In this document: positions 1-10,343 of the stretch, piece after piece
Layout: every line of letters begins with the position of its first letter
Numbering within the stretch: position 1 is the stretch's first letter
Assembly: GCA_963377175.1 (NCBI GenBank)
Contig: CAUJNA010000194.1
Location: forward strand, 1-64,000
From: Effrenium voratum
Taxonomy: Eukaryota; Sar; Dinophyceae; Suessiales; Symbiodiniaceae
Reading direction: 5' to 3'
Length of the DNA stretch: 64,000 nucleotides
Program-made: the position numbers and the translations under genes
The notes under the pieces: generated by a model
What the model saw: the letters and a program-made list of their open reading frames with translations, nothing else
What the model was told of the DNA's origin: nothing
Database searches by the model: none

Positions 1-1
1 G

Positions 2-1345
2 GTGCAGCAGTCGGCGGGCACGCTGGACCTGTACAGCATGCGGATCAGGGCCTCAGCCTTCGAGGGAGAGTCGGTCTCCGTGACGGACCTGCTGGCGGAC
101 TCGCTGGCCCTCACGGGCTCGGCCACGCTGGACGGGCTCACCGCGCAGGGCAACGTGGGCTGCGACCAGCTGCTGTGCAACGACGTGAACTGCACGGACG
201 TGTTCACAACGGGCGTGGACGCCTCGGGCGCCATTTCCTGCGCAGCGCTCACAGCCACAGGCACCGTCGCCGGGGCCACGCTGACGTCCACAGGGGCCGT
301 GTCAGGCAGCTCGCTGAGCATCACCGGCGCGGCCAGCGTGGGCCTGTTGAGCTCCGCCACCGGAATCACCGGCAGTACACTCACCATCAACAACCCGGCC
401 AACGCCGGGAACTTCACCACGGTGGGCGACGTGTCCACGGGGACATTGACGGCCTCGGGTGCAGCGACGGCGGCGAGCTTCGCAGCCACCGGGGCGCTCA
501 CGGGCGCCACGCTGACCATCACCGGGGCGGCCTCCGCGGGCCCGCTGGACTGCGAGAGCCTGGACTGCACCTTCACGGCCACGAGCGGCGGAGTGTCGAC
601 GGGCAGCGTGGTGTGCGGCGACGTGACGAGCTCGGGCACGGTCTCCGCGCCGCAACTCTTCGCCTCCAACACGCTCACCGTGACCAACACCTCCGACTTC
701 TCGGACGATCTCTTCTTGACGAAGAACTGGGCGGGCTGGAGCAAGCTGCAAGTGTCCAACAACAGCGCGGCCCCCGACAGCGGCCCGGAGCTGCGGCTGC
801 TGGGCAACCAGAGCGCCAGGGTCTTCCTGGAGCGGGACGGCGGGGCGCACCAGTGCGAGCTCGTCATGATCAACGACGAGGCGCTGGTGCAGACCAAGAG
901 CCTCTCCACGCAGCTGTCCCTGACCACGAACCAGAGGAACCCCGGCTGCCTCGTGATCGCGGGCAACACGGGCAACGTGGTCTGCAACACGAGCTTCACG
1001 AATTTGTCGGACAGCCGGGTGAAGACGGAGATGGCTGAGGCCGACGTGGCGGAGCTCCAGCAGCTCTTTGACGTGGAGGCCAAGCAGTGCAAGCGCCCGG
1101 ACATGAACGAGGGCCTGAGGCTGGGCTTCGCCTCGGACGACTTCGCAGGAACAAAGTGGAAGAATTTGACGGGCACCGCCCGGTGGAGCGACGGCACGGA
1201 GATGGTTACTCTCGACTACTCTCACCTCACCAGCGTGCTGTGGGGGGTGTGCAAGGGCTTCCAGGCCCGGCTGGACGAGGTGGAAGCCTGGCAGGCTCAG
1301 CGGGGCCCGAAGAACGAATGGAGAAAGAAAAAACTTTGGTTTTGA
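2..1345 (+). CDS. Viral fibre protein with C-terminal S74 intramolecular chaperone (5' end outside window)
   Basis: The frame is open from the first bases, so the true start lies upstream. The first two thirds is a low-complexity shaft built of Gly/Thr/Ser/Ala-rich repeats such as TGSTLTI and SGSSLSITGAA, as in trimeric beta-structured tail or capsid fibres. The last ~110 residues match the peptidase S74 chaperone plan: a Ser-Lys dyad in LSDSRVK (Ser near residue 336), a LGFAS core, and a C-terminal helix LDYSHL...GFQARLDEVEAW. In S74 proteins this domain drives trimerisation and then cleaves itself off; both dyad residues are kept here. An integrase reading the same way follows after 125 bp. 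Near-copies lie at 15,170-16,400 (+) and 26,994-28,027 (-). Eukaryotic S74 proteins such as MYRF exist, but the neighbours favour a viral fibre. Confidence 0.72.
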   Translation: MQQSAGTLDLYSMRIRASAFEGESVSVTDLLADSLALTGSATLDGLTAQGNVGCDQLLCNDVNCTDVFTTGVDASGAISCAALTATGTVAGATLTSTGAVSGSSLSITGAASVGLLSSATGITGSTLTINNPANAGNFTTVGDVSTGTLTASGAATAASFAATGALTGATLTITGAASAGPLDCESLDCTFTATSGGVSTGSVVCGDVTSSGTVSAPQLFASNTLTVTNTSDFSDDLFLTKNWAGWSKLQVSNNSAAPDSGPELRLLGNQSARVFLERDGGAHQCELVMINDEALVQTKSLSTQLSLTTNQRNPGCLVIAGNTGNVVCNTSFTNLSDSRVKTEMAEADVAELQQLFDVEAKQCKRPDMNEGLRLGFASDDFAGTKWKNLTGTARWSDGTEMVTLDYSHLTSVLWGVCKGFQARLDEVEAWQAQRGPKNEWRKKKLWF

Positions 1346-1470
1346 TGCATTGTCATGCATTTTTGCGCAGCGCACATCGCTCTTTTGGGGCAACAAATAG
1401 GTGGTGTGCAGAGCCTCCCATCAGGGACATAGCACAAGCTCCTTTTAGGGGCAACAAAGCTGTTTTTTAA

Positions 1471-2435
1471 ATGGAGGCGCTGAGGGACCTGGCCGACGAC
1501 TTCAACGTGAGGGACCCGCGGAAGCTGTACCAACTCGCCAGGCAGCGCGACCTCGACGTGACGCAGGCCATGGCCTTCGAGGCGCTGAAGGCCGACGTGG
1601 GCCGGCAGGTGCAGGCGCCCCGGCCGCGCGCGCTGGGCAAGTCGGCCGCCGCCGAACCACCGGCTGCAGGCCGACCTCATCGACTTCAGCCAGAACACGC
1701 GGGGGAAGACGAAGTACGGCCTGGTGGTGATGGACGTCTTCACCCGGGAGGCCGCCGTGGAACCTCTGCAGAACAAGAACGCCGAGACGGTGCCAAGCGC
1801 GCCGCGCGGGAGCTGACGGGGGACGTTTGTGGTCACGACAGACCTGGGCAACGAGTTCGCCACGCTGGACCGGGAGCTGCCCGAAGCCGTGCGCCGCACG
1901 AAGTGGCCCGAGGACCGCAACGCCATTGTCGTGGTGGACCGGGGCATCCAGACGCTGAAGAAGGACCTGGCCACGAGGGTGGCGCGCAAGGGCGGGCAGT
2001 GGAGCGACCACTTCGAGCGGGCGGCCGGGGCCTACAATGCGCGGCCCCACGAGACGGTGCACGGCGCGCCCGAGGACGTGGAGAAGCAGCCGGCCACAGA
2101 GTTCAGGGTCCTCCAAGACAACGCCGACAAGTTCCAGCACAACAAGGACCTCCCGACCGGCGCGTGAAGGCGGTGGAGGATGCGGGCGCTTTCCGAGCGC
2201 CGACGACCGCGCGAGGAGCTTCAACCCTCAGTACGGCGACGTGCAGCAGCTGGGGGCCGTGGACTCCATGACCGTCCGCAGCACGGAGGGGCGGGAGACC
2301 CTGCTGAAGCTGGCGCTGCCGGCGCCGCAGGGCAGCGGCAACGCGGCGGGCCGGCTGACGAGGCGGGGCAGGCCGGCGGCTGTGAGGCAGCTGGACGACT
2401 TCCTGGGGCCTCCGAGGCCCAGGACCCTCGACTAG
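1471..2435 (+). pseudogene. Retroviral-type (rve) integrase, frameshifted
   Basis: The product would join virus or transposon DNA to the host chromosome. ATG at 1471 opens MEALRDLADDFNVRDPRKLY. The RNase-H-like core is split over frames: LIDFSQNTRGKTKYGLVVMD near 1,680-1,735 holds the first Asp, and TTDLGNEF near 1,838 the second. The third acidic position reads VVVDRGIQTLKKDL, with Asp where the family normally has Glu. NARPHETVHGAPEDV follows, then a C-terminal domain in another frame ending at the TAG at 2,433. Frame changes fall near 1,650, 1,800 and 2,170, so it cannot make one protein as written. The same fibre-integrase pair is repeated in reverse at 26,346-28,027. The family is certain; the lineage (Polinton-like virus or other rve element) rests on the neighbours. 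Confidence 0.7.
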
Positions 2436-2439
2436 CCTT

Positions 2440-2545
2440 TTTTTTAAAAAAATTCCCGGGCATGTGGCAAAGGGGTTGAAAAATTCCCGGAATTTTCGAA
2501 AATCCCCGGGCATGTGGCAAAGGGGTCGGGGATTTTGGCAAAAAC
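2440..2545. repeat. Direct repeat, TTCCCGGGCATGTGGC type
   Basis: A block of about 25 bp containing CCCGGGCATGTGGCAAAGGG occurs twice, near 2,455 and 2,506, separated by a related imperfect copy. It immediately follows the integrase stop. No gene is seen here. Confidence 0.6.
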
Positions 2546-2805
2546 TGGTTTTTTGGGGCACGACCCGGCCTCCCTGCGTCCAGGGAACCTCGGTCGGACC
2601 CGTTTTGGCGCAAAAAAAAACTTTGATCACACTCAAGTTGGAATTGCCTGATCCTGATCGAGCGAAAACACTAGAAAAAAGGGTTTCGAGACATTGCGCG
2701 GGGGGAAATTCCCGGAGCCTGCTCAGCTCCTTGGGTTCGGGGTCCTCGGGAAACCAACGGGTTGGGCGAACCAATCAAACCAGCGGGGGCTGGCATGGGC
2801 AACCC

Positions 2806-2869
2806 GTGCAAAACCGTGCAAAAGCTATTCTTCTAGTGTCTATATTGATATAGGCACTGGAAGAAGAGC
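2806..2869 (+). repeat. Box-plus-hairpin element, copy 1
   Basis: The box GTGCAAAACCGTGCAAAA (2,806-2,823) is followed at once by a 22-bp stem (2,824-2,845 with 2,848-2,869) around a 2-nt loop. The stem starts GCTATTC and has one mismatch and two G.U-type pairs. The same box plus hairpin design recurs at 2,879, 5,684 and 11,866. Confidence 0.65.
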
Positions 2870-2878
2870 ATTTTTTCA

Positions 2879-2948
2879 GCGCAAAACCGTGCAAAAAAAG
2901 CTATTCCTCCAGGCCGTATATGAATATACACCCTGTAAGAATAGCATT
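2879..2948 (+). repeat. Box-plus-hairpin element, copy 2
   Basis: The box GCGCAAAACCGTGCAAAA (2,879-2,896) is followed by an A-run and an imperfect 22-bp stem, GCTATTC at one foot and GAATAGC at the other, with a GA loop. The stem sequence differs from copy 1 while its foot is conserved. Confidence 0.6.
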
Positions 2949-2989
2949 TCGTGGCGCAAAACCGCATGGGTTTGGCTCCACTCCCCCCC

Positions 2990-3545
2990 CAGCTCCATGC
3001 TAGAGGTGCTATATGTACTATATGGACGCCAAGCCGCGGAACCTCCACTCTCCCCCGGGTCCTTGCTATATGTGCTATATGTGCGAAATGGGTCTCACAA
3101 GGCAAGCCGCTGAACCCCCACAGTCTCCGGGCTCCTTGCTATATGTGCTATATGTGCTATATGGGTCTCACAAGGCAAGCCGCTGAACCTCCACTCTGTC
3201 CCAGCTCCATGCTATATGTGCTATATGTGCTATATTATTCTGTACGCGCTTTAAAATATACTATATGTGCTATACAATGCATATTTGGTACATGTTGGAG
3301 ATGCTATGTGTATAGTATACAGGCTTCTATACCATATAGCACATATAGCACATATAGCATGGAGCTGGGGGGGAGTGGAGGGGGAGTGGAGGTTCAGCGG
3401 CTTGCCTTGTAAGAGCCATATAGCACATATAGCACATATAGCATGGGCCCGGGGGAGAGTGGAGGTTCAGCGGGTTGGGGGCCATATAGCACATATAGCA
3501 TGGAGCTGGGGGAGAGTGGAGGTTCAGCGGGTTGGGGGTCATATT
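2990..3545. repeat. Large imperfect palindrome of CTATATGTG repeat units
   Basis: The left half (about 3,004-3,240) has units of CTATATGTG triplets plus a GTCTCACAAGGCAAGCCGCT spacer and a CCACTCTCCCCC tract. The right half (about 3,330-3,540) holds the same units in reverse complement (TAGCACATATAGCA ... AGCGGCTTG). The centre near 3,240-3,330 is AT-rich. The same family forms a second palindrome at 12,185-12,660. Open frames through it are artefacts of repetition. Confidence 0.7.
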
Positions 3546-3706
3546 GCAGCGCGTCGCCCAACTGTGCGTCTTTGGGCAAGGCGGCCTCACGAGCCCGGCA
3601 AGGGTGCAGTGTGCCAGAGCGGCAGGGGGCTTGCAACGATCTGTACGCGTTCGGTCGGGCTTCTGCCTGGTCTGTGCCCTCAAAAGGCAGGCCCCCGTGT
3701 CGCGAA

Positions 3707-5471
3707 TTACTGGCCGTTGTACAAGGCCCTCAAACTCTCCGCCATGGAGACCGCCTTGTCGGACCCGAACTTTCGCCTCTCGCGCACAGAGTCCTTGACA
3801 CACTGCGCCGTAACTTCCACGAGGATGCAGCGCTTCAGCACCGCGCGCGTGTCCGCGTCGAAGACCTTGTCAAGCGGGCGAGCGCGCCACTCAAACCCTT
3901 CGAGCAGGAGGTCCGGAGGGCGAATCTTCGCCATGTCGTCCAAGTTGTGGTGGAGTTTCGCCAGGTCCTGCACCGTGATGATCCTGAACGTCTCCGCAGG
4001 CACCTTCACGTCGTTGTAGCGACATTTGATGGTCGCTGGCAAATCGGGCGACAGACCGAGGAGATGCTTCAGCGTGTCCACTCCCCCGCCTTGGGCGCCG
4101 ATGTTGCTGCTGCTGATCTGAAGCTCGTCCAGGAGCAAAGGCCTCTCGTTACGCAGCAGCATGTCCGGGCTGGACACCATGACGAACTCGTCCAGACCCA
4201 CGTCGCGGGCTACCATGGCTGCCAGGCAACTTGCCAGGGGAGTTTTCCCCTTGCCGCTGTCTCTGTAGAAGATCAAGGTCCTTCGCTCGTCGCGAGCTCG
4301 CCCGTAGGCCTCGAAAAAGTCCAGTGGCTGCTTCTGGTGGACCTCGGGGTTGTACCACCAGCAGTTCACGGTGCTCTCGTTGATGACGAAGTCGGTCATC
4401 AGAAGTTGGCGATGGCGCGACACCAGCAGGCTCTCCACTTGCAACTGGTCGTCCTGGAGTTGCTTGCGGAGCTGCAAGAGGGCCCTGCTCTGCAAGTGCA
4501 CGAACTCGTCCTCACTGTTCGGCGGGCGCTTGCCGGTGTTCAAGGCCTTGTCGCCTCGGAAGGTCGTGTCGAGCTTGATGAGATGGCTCTGGAACTCGGA
4601 CGTCGTCATATCGCCGTAGTTCTTCAAAACCCGTCGTGGGGAGAACTCTGGCGCCGGAGGTTCGTTTGCTGCAACAAGGCCGTCGTAGTCGCCCCGACTC
4701 ATGGCCCGCATGGTCCCCTTCTGCTCCAAGCAATTGGCCATCAGCTTCACGACATCGTGAAGCTTCCCCTTGCCATGCTTGTAGAGGTGGGTGGACGCCG
4801 GAGGATGGGGCAGCAGCTTCATGGTGGGCTTGTGGAAGAAGACCCACAAGTTTGCCCCTCTTTCGGGTCGAAGCACGACGTGGTGGCCGACGTCAGGAGG
4901 CTGAGCTTGGCCCACGAGGCGCCACGCCATCCAAGCGCAACCTTTGCCCTGGTACTTGTCGTCCCCCACCCTGTAAAGGCACTCCAGCAGTTCTGCTTCG
5001 GACACACCCGGGCCTGTGTGGCGGAACTCACAGGGAACCAGAACCTGGTTGCTGCTGTGGAAGATGGGAGCGGCGTTGTTCCTCATGAAATCCTCTCGCG
5101 GCTCGGCCCTTGGCAGCAACAAAGTGGTTACCTCCGGCTTCTCCGGCTCGCTCTCCGGCTGGTCGCTCTCCGGCTGGTCGCTCGCCTTCCTCTTCACGCT
5201 CAGGCAAATGGGCTGGCGCGGAGACTGAGGCTTCACGGGCGGAGCGTCCGGGGCGGCTGCGCGGCGATCCAACCACTCTACCAGGCTCCAATTCCGTCGG
5301 CGGGTAGTCTTCACCCACGGGCTCCTGGCCGGCGTTGACGAGTTCTTCAAAGATGGGCAGAGCCTGCTTGCAGCCGATGCTGTCGTAGGACAGTATCTCC
5401 CGCATGTTGTCCAGGGTCTCGAGCGCGCGAGTCCTCATTCTCACGGAGTGCGGAAGGACGGTAGACAGCAC
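3707..5471 (-). CDS. Putative viral replication helicase (SF3/P-loop NTPase-like)
   Basis: This is one of the longest intact viral frames (3,707-5,350, ~547 codons). A likely N-terminal piece in another frame starts at ATG 5,471 (MLSTVLPHSVRMRTRALETL), so one frameshift near 5,300 probably separates the two. A P-loop is visible as FYRDSGKGKTPLASCLAAM near 4,230-4,290. A Walker B-like RPLLLDELQIS follows near 4,110-4,145, then a sensor-like stretch FRIITVQDL near 3,960. Spacing and order resemble superfamily 3 helicases of small DNA viruses, but the P-loop lacks the usual first Gly, so the family is not firm. The product would unwind DNA at viral origins. It is divergent from the replicase, with hairpin 5,684-5,745 lying between them. 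Confidence 0.5.
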
Positions 5472-5683
5472 CAGGTTCGCTGCCGCCTCGCGCGCCTCGC
5501 GCTCGCACTCGGAGAGAGTCGCCGTCGCAGAGCTTGCTTCTCGAGCAAATAGTTGCTTGTTGAAAGCCAGCTGTGTTTAAACCCTACAGGCACCAGCCCG
5601 CCCGCCGCGAAAACGCTCTGACGGCCTGATAACCCGTTTGAACGCACCCCGGAAGCTGACTCGCACGACGACGCACACAAGTA

Positions 5684-5745
5684 GCGCAAAACCGTGCGAA
5701 AAGCTATTCTCCCCGGGTATACGTGCAGGTATACCCGGGGAGAAT
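5684..5745 (+). repeat. Box-plus-hairpin element, copy 3 (perfect 17-bp stem)
   Basis: The box GCGCAAAACCGTGCGAAA (5,684-5,701) precedes a perfect 17-bp inverted repeat: arms 5,706-5,722 and 5,729-5,745, loop GTGCAG. The arm starts ATTCTCCCCGGGTATAC. It sits between the divergent helicase and replicase genes. Confidence 0.75.
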
Positions 5746-5784
5746 GCGCGGCCGGGCAAAAAAAACTGGACCCGTAAAAAAAGA

Positions 5785-8700
5785 ATGGCAAGTTGGGCGA
5801 GACAACGACAGCAGATCACGGAGGCCGCGGACGGCGGCGCCCGGGCTCGCACGGGGGCGGATGGTGCCGTCGTGCTGAACCTGCGGCGCGGCCCGGGGGC
5901 CTACGCGCTGCTCTCGCGTGCGGACGGGCAGCTGACCCGGGCGGGCCAGCACTACTACTCCCACCTGGGCCTGCGGCCCCCCAGCAAGGACTTTGACTAC
6001 AACCAGCCCCTCATCCGCGAGGGGCCCAACGACTACATCCTGCTGCGCAACGGGCAGAAGAAGCTCAAGGGCTTCTTCCGCGACAAGTACTACGAGTACC
6101 TGGTCCACGTGCCGGTGATCATCCGGGGCAGGCGGCGCAGCGGGCGGAACGCCGGGGCGGGCTACGAGCGCAGGGACTGGCTGCCGGGGCGGCGCCATGA
6201 CGAGGCACCCGGCCCACCTCACGGAGGAGCAGGTGGCGCAGCGGGTGAAACAACAAGTGGAGGCCTCGCTAGACCCGGGCGGCCCCATCCTACAGCTCTC
6301 GGACGAGACCTACTTCCTTGACCCTGAGGGGCACTGGGTGGTCAGCACCCAGAGCACGCAATATCGGAACTCCAGGAGTGAGGTGGAGACGCTCCTGCGC
6401 CAGCGCATGAGGGGCCTGAGGAGCGTGAGCTTCCAGCTGCCCTGCGAGGAGGACGTGCTGCAGAGCGCCTTCAAGGACAAGCCGCTCTGCGTGCCCCGGC
6501 AGCTGGCCGAGCTGCTGCAGCTGAGCGTGGAGGAGGTGTGCGCCGACTTGGACGCCATGCTGCGCCACGACTGGAGGCGCCTCGGCATCTCCGCCGAGGA
6601 GGTGCGAGAGTTCTGCGTGTGGCGCAACGCGCCGATGCGCGTGCTGAGCTCGCAGGGCGACCTCGTGGACAGCTACGACCCGGCGCTGAAGGAGCACCGC
6701 ACCGTGTGCTTCTTGGCCTTTGACGGGCACTGCTACATGTACAGGGCCGTGAAGCGGGTGCTGGAGCGGCAGGCGGCGCGCGTGCTCTACAGGGGCGAGG
6801 CAAGGCAGACCCTGCCGAGGAGGCGCGGCGCCAGCTCATGGCCGTCGGCGAGAGCCCAAGGTGGCCATCAGCAGCCCGGCGCAGTACTGCGGGCTGAGGC
6901 TGAGGCGGGGCACCAGGATCCGAGAGCTGCCGGAGGAGCACGAGGTGCTGCGGAGGTGGTGCGAGGCGCTGGGGCAGGAGTACCGGGGCCAGCGCCTGGC
7001 CGGCTTGGCGCACGAGATCTTCCTGAAGCTGCTCAAGGCGAAACGGGAGGTGCCCGGCGCGGCGGAGAGGCAGAAGACCCTGGCCGCGCAGGACGGCGCG
7101 CTGTGCGGCTGCGGGCTGACGGCCGGCGCCTGCGAGCTGGACCACGTGGTGCCGGTGCGGCAGGCCTTTGCGGGCAGCGTGCAAACCCTGCAGGCGCTGT
7201 GCGGCGACCTGAGGGAGAGCGCGCAGCCCACCAGCCTGGAGAGCCGCGTGGCCCCCGGAGTCATGGAGTACGCCCGGAGCCCCAAGCTGCCTCCTCTCGT
7301 CTTTGAGGCGCAGACGTGCGCAGCGTCCCGCAAGAAGGACGCTCTGTACGTCGGCGTGCAGGCGCAACGGGCTGGCCAACGCCCCCTTCCCCCTGCCCAT
7401 CCTGTGCCCGGCGGACGGCGTTGAGCCCGTGGACGGCGTGCTGCCGGACCTGGGCTTTGTGGAGGGCTGCTGCGACGCGAGGCAGTCCTGCCTGAATCTG
7501 TTGCCGTACGTGGGGCCCGGCTGGTACCCGAAGGTCTCGCTGGCCGCGATGCTGGACCTGGGCGTCTGCCGCTGGGACCACATTGTGTTGGGCATCTCCG
7601 CGCGGAGCCACGTGGACGCGGCGACGCTGCGGCGCGCGCTGGAGCGCATGGACGCCGCGTGGCAGGGCGAGGAGCACATGGCCAAGCTCAGCGTGAACGC
7701 GATGATAGGCCTGTGGGCGCGCAGCACGGAGGTGGTCTACAGCGTGCGCAGCAGCAGCAGCGAGCTGGACGGCGCGGGCGCGGACTTCTCTCAGGCCTTC
7801 GCCTACGAGGGGGGCATGGTGTGGGACTTCGTCTACGCCAGGAGGCTGCTGAGCAACGGCACCTACCGCCCCATCCACGACGCGGTCCTGGGCTTCGAGC
7901 ACTGCATGGTGGCCAAGGCCCGGCGCATCCTGGACGCGCCGCCGCGGTACCTGGCGCAGGTGAAGACGGACTGCCTGCTGACGCAGCGGCTGCCGAAGCG
8001 CTTCACGGAGCGGCTGCGGGCGCTGGAGGCGCTGCGCCACCCGGACGGCACGCCCGTCTACCGCGTGGAAGAGACGAAGCCGTTGCTCAGCAGCAGGGCG
8101 CCGCGCATGGAGGCGGAGCGCCCCAAACAACGGAGGTGGAACGGGGTGGACGACCCTATAAGCCACTGCCTGGCGGGCAACTCCCTGCTGCTCACGGGCC
8201 TGCCGGGCACCGGAAAGACGCACCTGGCCCGGACCATTGTGGCGAGGCTGCGAGAGCAGGGCGAGGCGGTGCACCTGGTGTCCAAGACGCACTGCTCCGC
8301 GCAGAACCTGGGGCTGGGGGCGCAGACGGCCGACCACTGGGTGCGCAGGTACGTGCGCGGGGGCAGCGCGCAAAAGCTAGACTGGCTGGTGGTGGAGGAG
8401 ATCACGCAGCTGGACATGGCGCTCTGGGCGGACCTGGCCTGCGTGGGGCTGAACGCCGACGTGAAGTTCCTGCTGCTGGGAGACTTCCGGCAGTTGCCGG
8501 CCGTGCTGGACTCCTGGGCCCATCAGTGCGCCGTTGGAGCACAGCCAGCTGATCCGCAACCTGGCCGGCGGGCACAGGCACGAGCTCACGGAGAACATGC
8601 GCTCCGACCCCGGCATCTTCAACTTCCTGGCTGCGGGTCGGCGAGGAGGCGTGCCCCACGCTGGAGTCCAAGCCCGGGTGGCCGGACACCACGCTGGTCA

Positions 8701-9067
8701 TCAGCCACAGCAAGCGCAGGGCCGTCAACGCAGCGGCGAACCGGGCCCTGGCGCCGGAGGCCTCAAAGCTCCTAGAGCTGGAGACACAAGTCATCCACAT
8801 AGATTTGGGTGAGACCCAAAATGGGTGTTGCCAAACTGCAACACAGAACAGCCCGCAGAGCACGGAGTGAGGCTGGACAACGGCATGCGGCTGAAGAACC
8901 GGAGCTGCTGCGGGCCACCCGGCCGAGCCACGCAGTGACCTACGCCAGCTGCCAGGGGCTCACCCTCCACAACCGCGTCCGCCTGGACCTGGAGTCCTGC
9001 CACCTCACGCTCCACCTGTACGTGGGCGCCAAGGGCCACGAGCTCCGAGCTGCTGGAGGCGGCCTAG
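5785..9067 (+). pseudogene. Viral replicase: N-terminal region, HNH-like, family-B-like DNA polymerase, Pif1-like helicase; frameshifted
   Basis: One long protein is spread over several frames. ATG 5,785 opens the N-terminal part; the next segment runs from 6,197 and contains FLAFDGHCYMYRAVKRVLE. An HNH-like segment (6,861 on) has CGCG and ELDHVVPV, but the second His expected of an HNH nuclease is not visible. From ~7,350 a polymerase palm has DVRRCRRNGLANAPF (motif A-like), KLSVNAMIGLW (motif B-like) and VKTDCLL (motif C-like). It continues into an SF1 helicase with LLTGLPGTGKTHL near 8,195, VVEEITQLD and LLGDFRQLPAV. Motifs near 8,690 and 8,930-9,030 (TYASCQGLTL) complete a Pif1 pattern, ending at TAG 9,065. 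Frame changes lie near 6,185, 6,820, 7,350, 8,525, 8,637, 8,860 and 9,030. It should copy the viral genome; as written it is broken. Confidence 0.62.
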
Positions 9068-9558
9068 AACGGGCAGCACGGCGTTTTTAGGGGCTCCAGC
9101 ATGAGGTGGCGCACCTCAAAGAGCCACTGCCTGCCCATCAGCCACACGTGCCGGGCCTCCACAAGCGCGCGGCCCCTGCGACGCGCGAACTCCGCGGGGC
9201 GCGGCACGCGGTTGCCGGCCGGGTCCCAGAAGAGGCAGCGCTCCAAGTCGATCCTGCACTTCACGTGCTTGCCCTTGGCGCTCACCTTGACGGCGCGCTG
9301 CAGCTGGCTCTCAAGCTCGGCGCGGGCGGCCCCCGGAAAGGGCTTCTGGAAGATGATCATGTTGTCGATGACGCCCACCTCCTCCGTCCACAGCTCCAGG
9401 TCGGTGTTGGTCGCAAAGCACATTCCCACCCTCTTGGCCCTGTCGTCCTGGAAGTTGCCGGGCTCCCACAGCAGCGCGCCCTGATGGGAGTCCTCTATGG
9501 ACATGAACTTCCCCCCCTTGGCATTGGTCTGAACGTCCAGCCCGAGTGCAAGCTTCAT
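9064..9558 (-). CDS. Conserved-looking viral protein of unknown function, 164 aa, intact
   Basis: ATG at 9,558 opens an uninterrupted frame of 164 codons whose stop overlaps the replicase stop on the other strand, a tight tail-to-tail arrangement. It shows no signal peptide, membrane segment or motif I recognise. The middle is acidic and hydrophobic (ELWTEEVGVIDNMIIF) and the C-terminal third is Arg-rich with several Trp. The divergent methyltransferase-like gene starts 100 bp beyond its start codon, so the two may share a promoter region. It is unusual in being unbroken while its neighbours are frameshifted. No function is proposed. Confidence 0.5.
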   Translation of the reverse strand: MKLALGLDVQTNAKGGKFMSIEDSHQGALLWEPGNFQDDRAKRVGMCFATNTDLELWTEEVGVIDNMIIFQKPFPGAARAELESQLQRAVKVSAKGKHVKCRIDLERCLFWDPAGNRVPRPAEFARRRGRALVEARHVWLMGRQWLFEVRHLMLEPLKTPCCPF

Positions 9559-9657
9559 TGCGAAGTTCGGCTTTTTATCTCGCGGAGAAAAAATCCGGTC
9601 CGATGAACGCGCGAGTTTTCTTGGTCGTCGCAGTGGCGGTGATCTTGCTCTTTAAAA

Positions 9658-10283
9658 ATGCCGAGACTCCTGGAGCTTTTCTGCGGCACCAAGTCGGTGG
9701 GCAGGGCCTTCGAGCTGGGAGGTCGTCTCCCTGGACATCGTGTCGAAATTTGAGCCCACCATCCTGTGCGACATCCGGAGCTGGGACTACACTACGTTCC
9801 CGCCGGGGCACTTCGACATGGTTTGGGCCAGCCCGGTCTGCACGGAATACAGCCGCGCGCTGACGACGCGCCCGCAGCGGCTCGTCAAAAACGACGCGCT
9901 GGTGCCACTTTGACCCCTTGATGTGGGTCATAGAGAACCCGGCCACCGGGCTGCTGAAGACCCGGCCGTTCATGGAGCGCCTGCCCTGGGTGGACGTGAC
10001 CTACTGCAAGTACGGAACTCCGTACAGGAAGCAGACGCGGCTGTGGACCAACATGCGCTGGTGGCCGAGGCGAAGCCTGTGCAGGCCCGGCAGCCGCTGC
10101 GAGGCGTGGCAGGACGGCAGGCACCTCCGCGCCGCGCAGCGGGGGCCGCGGCTGATGGAGGGGCAGTACGAGAGGGTCAGCCAATCACGCGAGCTGCTCT
10201 ACAGCGTTCCTGCTGCGCTGTGCGAGGAGATTGCGCGCGCGGCCATGGAGGAGCTTGCGGAGCGGCTGAGCATTCCGGACTGA
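9658..10283 (+). pseudogene. C5 cytosine methyltransferase-like protein, frameshifted
   Basis: ATG 9,658 begins MPRLLELFCGTKSVGRAFE, matching the SAM-binding motif I of the Dcm family (F-x-G-x-x-S). In the next frame WASPVCTEYSRAL corresponds to the catalytic PPC motif, with the Cys kept but one Pro changed to Val. WVIENPATGLL, in a third frame from ~9,920, corresponds to the ENV motif. GTPYRKQTRLWTN follows, and the protein ends at TGA 10,281. Frame changes lie near 9,710 and 9,910. Many large algal viruses carry such genes, probably to modify or protect DNA. The CxEYSR signature recurs in the methyltransferase-like domain of retroelements A and B. An alternative upstream ATG at 9,603 would encode a short hydrophobic peptide in another frame. 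Confidence 0.6.
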
Positions 10284-10343
10284 GTCTTCCTCCAAGGGGC
10301 CTGGAAGAAGCCCATTTTTCCATGTTTTTGCATGTTTTGGGGC

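Noticed and set aside
302..1396. 364-codon minus-strand frame over the fibre gene
   Set aside because: Mirror of the GC-rich fibre coding sequence; Arg/Ala/His-rich with no motif.
3443..5338. 631-codon plus-strand frame
   Set aside because: Antisense shadow of the helicase-like gene on the minus strand, which has P-loop and Walker B motifs; the plus frame has none.
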